Source of the DNA: Dickeya poaceiphila
GTDB lineage: Bacteria > Pseudomonadota > Gammaproteobacteria > Enterobacterales > Enterobacteriaceae
Assembly (NCBI RefSeq): GCF_007858975.2
Contig: NZ_CP042220.2
Coordinates: forward strand, 4,253,155 to 4,317,154
Length of the DNA stretch: 64,000 nt
Direction: 5' to 3'
Position numbers and translations under genes: made by a program. The notes beneath the pieces are model-generated. The model saw only the letters and a list, made by a program, of their open reading frames with translations, made no database searches and had not been told where the DNA came from. Shown here piece by piece: positions 1-7,849 of the stretch; within the stretch, counting starts at the first letter, position 1, and each line of letters begins with the position of its first letter.

Positions 1-2
1 GC

Positions 3-71
3 CCGGAAAACCGGCGTGGACTGCGCAATAACGCGCTTTACTATCTGGCTGAACAACCACAAGGAGTCTGA
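3..71 (+). CDS. 3' end of a urea-carboxylase-associated protein (UAAP1/CgdA-like), partial
   Basis: An open frame enters from the left edge and stops at a TGA at 69-71, two bases before the next start codon. Its last residues ([20 protein letters not shown], then GV) resemble the C-terminus of DUF1989-family proteins that precede urea/guanidine carboxylase genes. The assignment rests mainly on context: these proteins usually occur as a tandem pair before the carboxylase, and the second member follows directly. Only 22 codons are visible, so function cannot be read from the fragment itself. Confidence 0.55.
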   Translation, partial: PENRRGLRNNALYYLAEQPQGV

Positions 72-73
72 GT

Positions 74-709
74 ATGATCCAGACCAGTCAACGCGACCCC
101 GCCACGGCGGTTTACCGCGCCACCGTTCCGGCTGGCGACTACTGGCTACACCGAATCGACGCTGGCCAAACGCTGCGTATCACCGACCTCGAAGGCAATC
201 AGGCCGCTGATACTCTGTTCTACAACGCCGACGATACCGCCGAGCGCTACAGCATGACCGATACCCTGCGCGGTCAGCGCAATGTCTTTCTCACCACCGG
301 CAGCGTGCTACGCTCCAATGAAGACCGCCCGATGCTGGAAATCGTAGCGGATACCTGTGGCCGTCACGACACCCTCGGCGGTGCCTGCGCGACCGAGAGC
401 AACACGGTGCGTTACGATCTGGAAAAACGCCATATGCACGCCTGCCGCGACAGTTGGATGCTGGCGGTGGCGCAACACCCGGAATACCACCTGACCAAAC
501 GCGACATCACCCACAACATCAACTTTTTTATGAACGTGCCGGTGACGCAGGACGGTGGGCTGACCTTTGCCGATGGTATCTCCGCGCCGGGAAAATACGT
601 GGAAATGGTAGCGAAAATGAACGTGCTGGTGCTGATCTCCAACTGCCCGCAACTCAACAACCCCTGTAACGGTTACAACCCCACGCCGATCGACATCGCC
701 GTCTGGTAA
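74..709 (+). CDS. DUF1989 urea/guanidine carboxylase-associated protein (UAAP2/CgdB-like)
   Basis: A 211-aa cytoplasmic protein. The ATG at 74 has a clean AAGGAG seven bases upstream (61-66). The C-terminal half carries the DUF1989 signature: NFFMNVP, then [12 protein letters not shown], then [19 protein letters not shown]. Conserved Cys and His residues are in positions suited to metal binding. Family knowledge: tandem DUF1989 proteins next to urea-carboxylase homologues were shown in Pseudomonas to form carboxyguanidine deiminase (CgdAB), which makes allophanate. The older name is urea carboxylase-associated protein. It sits two bases after the preceding frame and 100 bases before the carboxylase gene, so one operon is likely. 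Which substrate applies here is an inference. Confidence 0.85.
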   Translation: MIQTSQRDPATAVYRATVPAGDYWLHRIDAGQTLRITDLEGNQAADTLFYNADDTAERYSMTDTLRGQRNVFLTTGSVLRSNEDRPMLEIVADTCGRHDTLGGACATESNTVRYDLEKRHMHACRDSWMLAVAQHPEYHLTKRDITHNINFFMNVPVTQDGGLTFADGISAPGKYVEMVAKMNVLVLISNCPQLNNPCNGYNPTPIDIAVW

Positions 710-809
710 ACACGGCGAGACGACACACATCGGGAATAGCGACGCGCGGGACGACCCGCAACACGCGTCCAGAACAGCGCAGGACGACCTGCCCGTAAGA
801 GACTCGGTC

Positions 810-3800
810 ATGTTTGAGCGTGTACTGATTGCCAACCGTGGCGCTATTGCGGTGCGTATTATCCGCACCCTGAAGAAAATGGGCGTGCGAGCCATTGCGG
901 TTTACGCCGAAGCGGACCGCCATTCGCAGCATGTGCGTCAGGCGGATGAAGCCTGGTCGCTGGGCGATGGTCCGGTGCGCGATACCTACCTGAATCAGGA
1001 CAAATTACTGCACATCGCCGCTCAATGCGGTGCGCAGGCTATTCACCCCGGCTACGGCTTTCTGAGTGAAAACGCCGGTTTTGTTACCCGCTGCGAACAG
1101 GCGGGACTGATATTTCTTGGCCCGACCGTCGCGCAGATGACCGCGTTCGGCCTCAAGCATCAGGCACGGGCGCTGGCAGAGCACAACGACGTGCCGCTGC
1201 TGCCCGGCAGCGGCTTGCTCACCTCGCTGGACAATGCCTGCGAACAGGCGCAGCGCATTGGTTATCCGGTGATGTTAAAGAGCACCGCGGGCGGCGGCGG
1301 CATCGGTATGCAGCGCTGCAATGACGAAACCCAACTGATCGATGCCTTTACCCGCGTAAAACGACTGGCGGGCAACAACTTCGCCGACGACGGCGTCTTT
1401 CTGGAAAAATTCATCGCCCGCGCTCGCCACATTGAAGTGCAGGTATTCGGCGATGGTCAGGGCAAGGTGATTGCCCTTGGCGAACGCGACTGCTCCGCCC
1501 AGCGCCGCAACCAGAAAGTAATTGAGGAAACCCCAGCGCCCCGTCTGAGTGACAGCGTGCGCGCCGAACTACAGGCTACCGCCATCCGGCTGTGTCAGGC
1601 GGTCAACTACCGCAGCGCAGGCACGGTCGAGTATGTCTACGACGACAGCAGCAAGCAGTTCTGGTTTCTGGAGGTCAACACCCGCCTGCAAGTCGAGCAC
1701 GGCGTGACCGAGATGGTGTACGGCGTCGATATCGTGGAATGGATGGTGGCGCTGGGCGCGGGTTGCCTGCCGCCACTCCACACGCTTATCGCCACACCTC
1801 GCGGCCACGCCATTCAGGTGCGATTGTACGCCGAAGACCCGGCCAAACAGTTCCAGCCATGTGCCGGATTGCTGAGCCACGTCCGTTTTCCAGACACGCT
1901 GCCCGGTCTGACCTTGCGCATCGACCATTGGCTGGACAGCGGCAGCGAGGTGTCGCCATTTTATGACCCGATGCTGGCAAAAGTCCTCGTGCACGGCGAC
2001 AGCCGGGACGCCGCGCTCGACGGCATGACACTGGCGCTGAACGCCACATCGCTGTACGGCATCGAAACCAATCTTGACTGGTTACGCCACCTGCTGACCC
2101 TGACTGAGGTCAGAGGCGGGGAAATCATCACCGCAACGCTGGGCGGCGTCGTCTGGCAACCCGCGACGCTGGATGTCCTTGGCGGCGGCACACTCACCAC
2201 CGTGCAGGATGCCCCTGGCCGCACCGGTTACTGGCACGTGGGCGTACCGCCTTCCGGCCCGTTCGACACCCGCTCCTTCCGGCTCGGCAACCAGTTGCTG
2301 GGCAACGCGCCGGACGCCGCCGGGCTGGAGATCACCCTGCGCGGCCCGACCCTGCGCTTCAACCACGACTGTGCGTTCGTTATCACCGGTGCCGCCATCG
2401 ACACCCGGCTGGATGATGTTCCACTCATCGGCTGGCGGACTCATCACGCCCGCGCCGGACAAACGCTCACACTCGGTGACATTCAGGGCGCGGGTTGCCG
2501 CAGCTACCTGCTGCTGGCAGGCGGTCTGGCCTGCCCGACCTATCTGGGCAGTCGCAGTACCTTTACGCTCGGCAAATTCGGCGGCCATGCCGGGCGGGCC
2601 TTGCGCGCAGGCGACGTGCTGCATCTGGCCGCCCCGGCGCTGCCAGCCACAGGGACCGCTTTGCCTGCCCCCGACTGGAACACTCACTGGTCATTACGGG
2701 TCATTTACGGCCCACACGGCGCACCAGACTATTTTACTCCGCAAGACATCGACACCTTTTTCGCCGCTGACTGGCAGGTACATTACAACTCCAGCCGTAC
2801 CGGTATCCGGCTGATTGGCCCCAAACCCGAATGGGCGCGAACCGACGGCGGCGAAGCCGGGATGCATCCCTCGAATATCCACGACAACGCCTATGCCTTC
2901 GGCACGGTGGACTTTACCGGCGATATGCCGGTTATTTTAGGGCCGGACGGTCCGTCACTCGGCGGATTCGTCTGCCCGGCCACGGTGATCCATGCCGATT
3001 TGTGGAAACTCGGCCAGCTAAAAGCAGGCGACAGCATTCGCTTTGTCCCCGTCACGCTGGATCAGGCCGATGCGCTGGCGCGTGAGGCGGAGTGCGCTAT
3101 CTCCACCGGTCGCCCGGTCACGGAACCGGCTATCGTCCCCTGTTGCCCGTCGCCGGTACTGTATCGCCGTCCCGCGCAAGGCGTTCGTCCATCGGTCACC
3201 TGCCTCGCCGCAGGCGACCGCTTCCTGCTGCTGGAGTATGGCGAACACCGGCTGGATATCGCCCTGCGTTTTCGCGTGCACGCGCTGATGCAGTGGCTGG
3301 AACAGCACCCCCTGCCGGGCGTGCAGGAGCTGACGCCGGGTATCCGCTCGTTGCAAATTCATTTTGATAGCCAGCAATGCCCACGCAACGCGCTACTGGC
3401 GCACCTACAGCAGGCGGACGACGCGCTCGGCGACCTGCAGCACGCCGCCGTTCCCTCCCGCACCGTATGGCTGCCGCTCAGTTGGGACGACGATGCCTGC
3501 CGCGAAGCCATCACTCGTTATACCCAATCGGTCAGACCCGGCGCCCCCTGGTGCCCCAGCAACATCGAATTCATTCGCCGTATCAACGGGTTGGATTCAG
3601 TGGAGCAGGTCAAAGACATCGTCTTCAGCGCCCGCTATCTAGTGATGGGGCTGGGCGATGTCTACCTCGGCGCGCCAGTCGCCACCCCGCTCGACCCACT
3701 CCACCGGCTGGTCACCACCAAGTACAACCCGGCCCGTACCTGGACGGCGGAAAACTCGGTCGGCATCGGCGGCGCTTATCTGTGTGTATACGGCATGGAA

Positions 3801-4403
3801 GGCCCCGGCGGCTATCAGTTCGTGGGCCGCACGTTACAGATGTGGAACCGTGATCGACAAACCGACGCTTTTCGTCAGCCCTGGTTGCTGCGCTTTTTCG
3901 ATCAGATTCGCTTTTATCCGGTCACCGCACAGGAACTGCTGGCCATCCGCGAGCGCTTTCCGTGGGGGGATTACCCGTTGCGTATTGAAGAAGGGGAGTT
4001 CCGTCTTGCCGACTATCAGCAGAGCCTGATGGACCAGCAACCGATGATCGAGGCGTTTTTGCAACAACGCCAGCGGGCATTCGATGAGGAACTGGCACGC
4101 TGGCGCGCCGACGGCCAGTTCACCTTCGACAGCAGCCTGCAAGAGACTGCCAGCGACGATGAGGTGATTCCGGCTGACGGTTACGGCGTGGAAAGCCAGG
4201 TGGCGGGCAGCGTGTGGCAATGGCTGGTTGCCCCCGGCGACAGCGTCAGCGCCGGACAAATCGTCGGCATTCTGGAGTCGATGAAAATGGAAATTCCCAT
4301 TACCGCACCGGTCGCCGGTGTTATTCATACGCTGCATCGTCAACCGGGGCATCAGGTGCAGGCAGGGCAGTTGCTGATGGTGATCGAACCGGCTGACGCC
4401 TGA
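810..4403 (+). CDS. uca: biotin-dependent urea/guanidine carboxylase
   Basis: A 1197-aa multidomain enzyme. Residues 1-445 are a biotin carboxylase with an ATP-grasp domain (start MFERVLIANRGAIAVRI, GGGGIGMQ, EVNTRLQVEHGVTE). Residues about 455-770 are KipA/AHS2-like and about 790-1080 KipI/AHS1-like; together they form the carboxyltransferase. Residues about 1120-1197 are a biotinyl domain with the biotin lysine at K1159 in ESMKMEI. It uses ATP and bicarbonate to carboxylate urea or guanidine. The DUF1989 partner upstream favours guanidine (established in Pseudomonas), but this is not proved here. There is no N-terminal allophanate hydrolase domain, unlike the yeast enzyme, and no atzF gene follows before the terminator at 4434. 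Confidence 0.93.
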   Translation: MFERVLIANRGAIAVRIIRTLKKMGVRAIAVYAEADRHSQHVRQADEAWSLGDGPVRDTYLNQDKLLHIAAQCGAQAIHPGYGFLSENAGFVTRCEQAGLIFLGPTVAQMTAFGLKHQARALAEHNDVPLLPGSGLLTSLDNACEQAQRIGYPVMLKSTAGGGGIGMQRCNDETQLIDAFTRVKRLAGNNFADDGVFLEKFIARARHIEVQVFGDGQGKVIALGERDCSAQRRNQKVIEETPAPRLSDSVRAELQATAIRLCQAVNYRSAGTVEYVYDDSSKQFWFLEVNTRLQVEHGVTEMVYGVDIVEWMVALGAGCLPPLHTLIATPRGHAIQVRLYAEDPAKQFQPCAGLLSHVRFPDTLPGLTLRIDHWLDSGSEVSPFYDPMLAKVLVHGDSRDAALDGMTLALNATSLYGIETNLDWLRHLLTLTEVRGGEIITATLGGVVWQPATLDVLGGGTLTTVQDAPGRTGYWHVGVPPSGPFDTRSFRLGNQLLGNAPDAAGLEITLRGPTLRFNHDCAFVITGAAIDTRLDDVPLIGWRTHHARAGQTLTLGDIQGAGCRSYLLLAGGLACPTYLGSRSTFTLGKFGGHAGRALRAGDVLHLAAPALPATGTALPAPDWNTHWSLRVIYGPHGAPDYFTPQDIDTFFAADWQVHYNSSRTGIRLIGPKPEWARTDGGEAGMHPSNIHDNAYAFGTVDFTGDMPVILGPDGPSLGGFVCPATVIHADLWKLGQLKAGDSIRFVPVTLDQADALAREAECAISTGRPVTEPAIVPCCPSPVLYRRPAQGVRPSVTCLAAGDRFLLLEYGEHRLDIALRFRVHALMQWLEQHPLPGVQELTPGIRSLQIHFDSQQCPRNALLAHLQQADDALGDLQHAAVPSRTVWLPLSWDDDACREAITRYTQSVRPGAPWCPSNIEFIRRINGLDSVEQVKDIVFSARYLVMGLGDVYLGAPVATPLDPLHRLVTTKYNPARTWTAENSVGIGGAYLCVYGMEGPGGYQFVGRTLQMWNRDRQTDAFRQPWLLRFFDQIRFYPVTAQELLAIRERFPWGDYPLRIEEGEFRLADYQQSLMDQQPMIEAFLQQRQRAFDEELARWRADGQFTFDSSLQETASDDEVIPADGYGVESQVAGSVWQWLVAPGDSVSAGQIVGILESMKMEIPITAPVAGVIHTLHRQPGHQVQAGQLLMVIEPADA

Positions 4404-4433
4404 TCGCTGATAACTGTCATCTTACCGTCTTAT

Positions 4434-4463
4434 CCGGCTGGCCTGCGCCAGCCGGTTGTTTTT
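4434..4463 (+). terminator. rho-independent terminator after uca
   Basis: A perfect 8-bp stem (4434-4441 with 4448-4455) and 6-nt loop is followed by TTGTTTTT. It lies 31 bases after the uca stop and ends that operon, so any allophanate hydrolase gene must be upstream or elsewhere. Confidence 0.85.
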
Positions 4464-4522
4464 GTACGGAATTACAGTAACGATATCGCCAACGAATTCA
4501 GGCAGGAAACAGCATAAGAAAG

Positions 4523-4846
4523 ATGAAAATCAGAGCAATGGTGTGGTGGATACTGATTCTCTTCCCCGCGGTAACCTGGGCCGATTACCGGGAATGCAAC
4601 ATTGCCAACGGACAGGTCATCTCCTGCGGTCCGTGGTTTCAGGGTTCTGCCCCGATTCTGCAAAACGGCGAATACCGGAAATGCACCATCGCCAACGGCA
4701 GAGTGACATTCTGCGCAACCTGGTATCAGGGCAGCACTGTGGTGTTGAAAGAGGGCGCTTACCGCGAATGCAACATCGCTAATGGCAGAGTAACGTTTTG
4801 TGGAAAGTGGTATCAGGGGAAAGCCGTAGTGAATACACTTAACTAA
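4523..4846 (+). CDS. secreted protein of three tandem 29-residue Cys repeats, unknown function
   Basis: A 107-aa protein I do not recognise. Residues 1-20 form a signal peptide (MKIRAMVWWILILFPAVTWA, cleavage after A20). The rest is three tandem repeats starting at Y22, Y51 and Y80 with the pattern YR-x-C-x-IANG-RV-x-x-C-x-x-W-[YF]-QG. Each repeat has two cysteines ten residues apart (25/35, 54/64, 83/93), so three disulfides are likely after export. The repeats are 29 residues (87 bp) long and similar in DNA, which suggests internal duplication. The ATG at 4523 follows AAGAAAG. The gene stands alone between a terminator and a hairpin, in GC content like its surroundings. Function unknown. 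Confidence 0.8.
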   Translation: MKIRAMVWWILILFPAVTWADYRECNIANGQVISCGPWFQGSAPILQNGEYRKCTIANGRVTFCATWYQGSTVVLKEGAYRECNIANGRVTFCGKWYQGKAVVNTLN

Positions 4847-4884
4847 TTCAAGTTGCAGGGCAACACGCCTGCAACTTGAATTTT
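4847..4884 (+). terminator. hairpin terminator made of collapsed ERIC-type ends
   Basis: A 13-bp perfect stem (4847-4859 with 4868-4880), 8-nt loop and TTTT lie just after the stop codon of the secreted repeat protein. The stem arms are the CAAGTTGCAGG / CCTGCAACTTG ends found on the longer repeats at 15144, 49670 and 59183, and GTCGGGTATA follows, also like those ends. It looks like a repeat with its centre deleted, now acting as terminator. Confidence 0.75.
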
Positions 4885-5370
4885 GTCGGGTATATTGCTC
4901 CAACGGCATTAATAACACCGGTCAAAAAATCTATGTGCAAAACCTGCGGCTTCCCGCATTGCATTGAATGACAGAAAAAATATTACCCTCTTTCATCGGA
5001 AAACATCTTTCCTGCTAATCGAATTATTTAGGGTATATCGTGGTAATTCTTGCCGTGGAAATTGTAATTTCTCAGTGCAACAAAGAAACAATACCACATT
5101 AAAAAACATACCATGAAATATTCCTGTCATTATTTTTCAGAGATATCTGAGGCTGTCGCCACCTTTAATTCCCGCTGCTTTTCAGTAGAATCGCTCTCTG
5201 ATCAAGAGAAGTCTGAGTACATTAATCTTCCACAGTATTTCCCAATAACGTTTAAATCTGCCCTTGCATGGTTAACAGATTATTTATAGCGAATGTCATT
5301 TCTGGGATGTGTGACAACAGGTAAAGGTACTTTACGAAATCGCATTTTTAATAAGTGCATGGTGGCATTA
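4885..5370. other. AT-rich intergenic region before the O-acetylation operon
   Basis: About 490 bases, clearly AT-richer than the flanks. It holds one small open frame at 5113-5289 (listed separately) and presumably the promoter of the acyltransferase operon. I found no box with a convincing match to a known regulator. Confidence 0.5.
5113..5289 (+). CDS. possible 58-aa small protein or gene remnant
   Basis: ATG at 5113 opens a 58-codon frame ending in TAG at 5287-5289, 81 bases before the acyltransferase start. The translation (MKYSCHYFSEISEAVATFNS... ending ALAWLTDYL) has ordinary composition with no low-complexity runs and no signal peptide. No Shine-Dalgarno sequence is visible in front of it. 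It may be a real small gene, the remains of a longer one, or chance. I recognise no family. Confidence 0.3.
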   Translation: MKYSCHYFSEISEAVATFNSRCFSVESLSDQEKSEYINLPQYFPITFKSALAWLTDYL

Positions 5371-6774
5371 ATGAATTTTCTTTCTTTCGAGTTCTCCTTT
5401 TTTTTCCTCATCTTGTTTTTGATTTACTGGCTTTTTTCCCCCTGGATAAAAATACAGAACCTTATTCTGCTGGTGACAAGTTATGGCCTTATGCTGCTCT
5501 CCAGCTGGCAGTCTCTGACGGTACTGTTGTTGTTTAGTGTTTGTGTGTGTTTTCTTTTACAGCTGGCGAAGCATACTGAATTCAAAAAGCTCTCCATTCA
5601 TTTGTTAATGTTTTTTACTGTTATTTTCTTCGTGATGTTTAAGTATTACGCAAGCTTGCGTGACGATTTGCAAGCGACACTCAGTGAGCATCATATTGCG
5701 GTCACGCTTCCTGTGCTGAATGTGCTGCTGCCTATTGGTTTATCATTTTATATAGTTAATGCCGTCAGCCTGGTTGTGTCAGTTGCAAAAGGAGAGATAA
5801 AGCAAAGTAGTATTTTTAATACGTTGCTTTATCTGAATTTTTTTCCCACCATTCTTTCCGGCCCAATTAACCGGGCAACCCGATTACTGCCCCAGATAGA
5901 GGCAAAACATTCGCGTCAGTTAACAGAATGGCCACGGGCCTTGTTTCTGATTGCGCTGGCAATCGCTAAGTTATTCTGCTTAAACGAATGGCTGGATGAT
6001 AACTATGTGTCATCCGTATTCATGGTGCCTGAAAATTACACTGGCTGGCAGTGTATATTGGCAACTTACGCATGGGCCTGGCAGATTTATTTCAATTTTT
6101 CCGGTTACACCAATCTGGTAACCGGGATTGCCATTTTGCTTGGCTTCCAGATAGATATAAATTTCTCACACCCTTATCTTGCTGAAAATATAAAGGATTT
6201 TTGGCATAGGTGGCATATCAGCCTGTCTTCATTTATTCGTGATTATATCTATATACCGCTTGGAGGAAGTCGCCGGGGATGGTGGCATACGCAACTCAAC
6301 ATTTTGATTGCAATGGCGTTGTCAGGTATCTGGCATGGCACCAGCATGACTTTTTTTATTTGGGGAGTGATACATGGAATAGGGTTGATTACTTATAATC
6401 TCTGGGTTAGCTATCGCCAGACTAAAAAAGTAATCCCAATACCCGGATTCATCGCGCGGTTATTAACCTTTCATTTCGTTTGTCTGGGCTGGATTTTCTT
6501 TAAGGCTGGCAGTGTACATGATGCGCTACACATGCTGGAGATTATTTCCAGCGCCAAAGTAGCACAATTGACGGTAGGCGATATGTGGGGCATTGCTGGC
6601 TTTATTGTTTTACTACTTATCTATCCATCATTAATCACACTGCGTGAAAACATCGCTAATATGTTGAAACGACTTGAATGGTATATGGTGCCTTTCGTGA
6701 TCTTTTCATTTTTAGCATTGGTTTTCTTCTTTTCGCCTTCCGGCGTACCGGGATTTATCTATGCTAACTTCTGA
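5371..6774 (+). CDS. MBOAT-family O-acyltransferase, probable PatA/PacA (peptidoglycan O-acetylation)
   Basis: A 467-aa polytopic membrane protein of the AlgI/DltB/PatA family. Motifs are WHRWHIS (residues 278-284) and SGIWHG with the presumed catalytic His322. The ATG at 5371 (MNFLSFEFSFFFLILFLIYW) is chosen over 5293 because it gives the usual N-terminal membrane helix and has GGTGG upstream. It should carry acetyl groups across the inner membrane to a periplasmic transferase. The next gene overlaps it by 14 bases and encodes an SGNH protein, and an Ape1-like esterase follows. This order matches the Neisseria patA-patB-ape1 cluster. Alternative: acetylation of an exopolysaccharide (AlgI- or WssH-like). 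GC is lower than in flanking genes, suggesting acquisition. Confidence 0.85.
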   Translation: MNFLSFEFSFFFLILFLIYWLFSPWIKIQNLILLVTSYGLMLLSSWQSLTVLLLFSVCVCFLLQLAKHTEFKKLSIHLLMFFTVIFFVMFKYYASLRDDLQATLSEHHIAVTLPVLNVLLPIGLSFYIVNAVSLVVSVAKGEIKQSSIFNTLLYLNFFPTILSGPINRATRLLPQIEAKHSRQLTEWPRALFLIALAIAKLFCLNEWLDDNYVSSVFMVPENYTGWQCILATYAWAWQIYFNFSGYTNLVTGIAILLGFQIDINFSHPYLAENIKDFWHRWHISLSSFIRDYIYIPLGGSRRGWWHTQLNILIAMALSGIWHGTSMTFFIWGVIHGIGLITYNLWVSYRQTKKVIPIPGFIARLLTFHFVCLGWIFFKAGSVHDALHMLEIISSAKVAQLTVGDMWGIAGFIVLLLIYPSLITLRENIANMLKRLEWYMVPFVIFSFLALVFFFSPSGVPGFIYANF

Positions 6775-7849
6775 ATACCACACCACGTTGACTCATGCCG
6801 TTAAAAGCCTGCTGGTGATAGTGAGTTGTATGATTGGATTAATATGGCTGGATCAACAATCAATCAATAGTTATTGGGAGCTGCATTTTCATACCAAAAG
6901 CCCGTGGGACGGCATCACCAGTCCATCATGGGTATACGGCGAGCACCTGATGAAAGCCTCGCAGGCAGCCAAAGATACCTTTGTAGAGAGCATGGCGACG
7001 CCTGAAGACAGTACACAGGATGACGCCGCTGTGCCGCTACGCCCTGCTGCAACCAAACCGCTCGCCCAGCGGGAAAAGCCGTTATCGTCCGCCGCGGCAA
7101 AAAACGCTGCCGCCGCCAAAGAACCGGCAAATAACATGGATGGTAATTCAGCTAACAGCGCCACGATTGAGGCTGGTCACGTGGTATTGAAAACCGGGCA
7201 GACCGTTCTTTTTATCGGTGACTCCATGATGGAAGGCGTTGCACCTCACGTCATTAAAATGTTACGCGACCATTATAATGTGGCGGGTATTGATTTAAGT
7301 AAACGTAGCTCTGGCCTGACGTATCCCCATTATTTCAACTGGCCGTTAACATTGGGCCGTGAGTTGGAAAAAAGGCAGAATATTGGATTGGTGGTGGTGT
7401 TTCTGGGAGCAAACGACCCTTGGGATATGCCACCCGGTAATGGCAATACCTTCCTGAGGTTCGAGTCGCCAGCATGGGAAAGTGCGTATCGTGATCGTAT
7501 TCGTCTGATACTGCATTTAGCTCATGAAAAACAGATTCCCGTTATCTGGATTTCGCCCCCGAATGTAGAGAATAAGAAGCTCAATCATGGGATTAATTAT
7601 CTTAATGGGTTGTTTGAATCCGAAGTCACCGCTGAACATGAAATACTCATCCGGGCGAATGAGATTTTTGGCTATCAGGGTAATGTTTATTCCCCTGATA
7701 TGGTGCAGGATAAGGTAAAAGTGCGTATTCGCACTAATGATGGCGTTCACTTCTCGGTAACTGGACAAAAAATGATTGCTGAACGTATTTTCTCGAAAAT
7801 AAACGTGACCCCCGCCTTGCAGGAGGCCAATCATTACGATGCCCGATAA
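6761..7849 (+). CDS. membrane-anchored SGNH/DUF459 O-acetyltransferase, PatB-like
   Basis: A 362-aa protein with one N-terminal membrane helix (residues about 12-30), an Ala/Pro/Lys-rich linker (about 80-130) and a periplasmic SGNH domain. The catalytic residues are visible: Ser155 in IGDSMMEG, Asn218 in GANDP, and Asp327/His330 in DGVHF. In PatA/PatB systems such a protein transfers acetyl to the C6 hydroxyl of N-acetylmuramic acid. It overlaps the MBOAT gene by 14 bases and the next gene by 11, indicating tight translational coupling. The linker and anchor fit action on a periplasmic polymer. Whether that polymer is peptidoglycan or an exopolysaccharide cannot be decided from sequence alone. 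Confidence 0.8.
   Translation: MLTSEYHTTLTHAVKSLLVIVSCMIGLIWLDQQSINSYWELHFHTKSPWDGITSPSWVYGEHLMKASQAAKDTFVESMATPEDSTQDDAAVPLRPAATKPLAQREKPLSSAAAKNAAAAKEPANNMDGNSANSATIEAGHVVLKTGQTVLFIGDSMMEGVAPHVIKMLRDHYNVAGIDLSKRSSGLTYPHYFNWPLTLGRELEKRQNIGLVVVFLGANDPWDMPPGNGNTFLRFESPAWESAYRDRIRLILHLAHEKQIPVIWISPPNVENKKLNHGINYLNGLFESEVTAEHEILIRANEIFGYQGNVYSPDMVQDKVKVRIRTNDGVHFSVTGQKMIAERIFSKINVTPALQEANHYDAR

Noticed and set aside
308..895. Long antisense frames opposite the carboxylase cluster and other GC-rich genes
   Set aside because: They follow from codon bias of the real genes on the other strand and have no start signals or homology.
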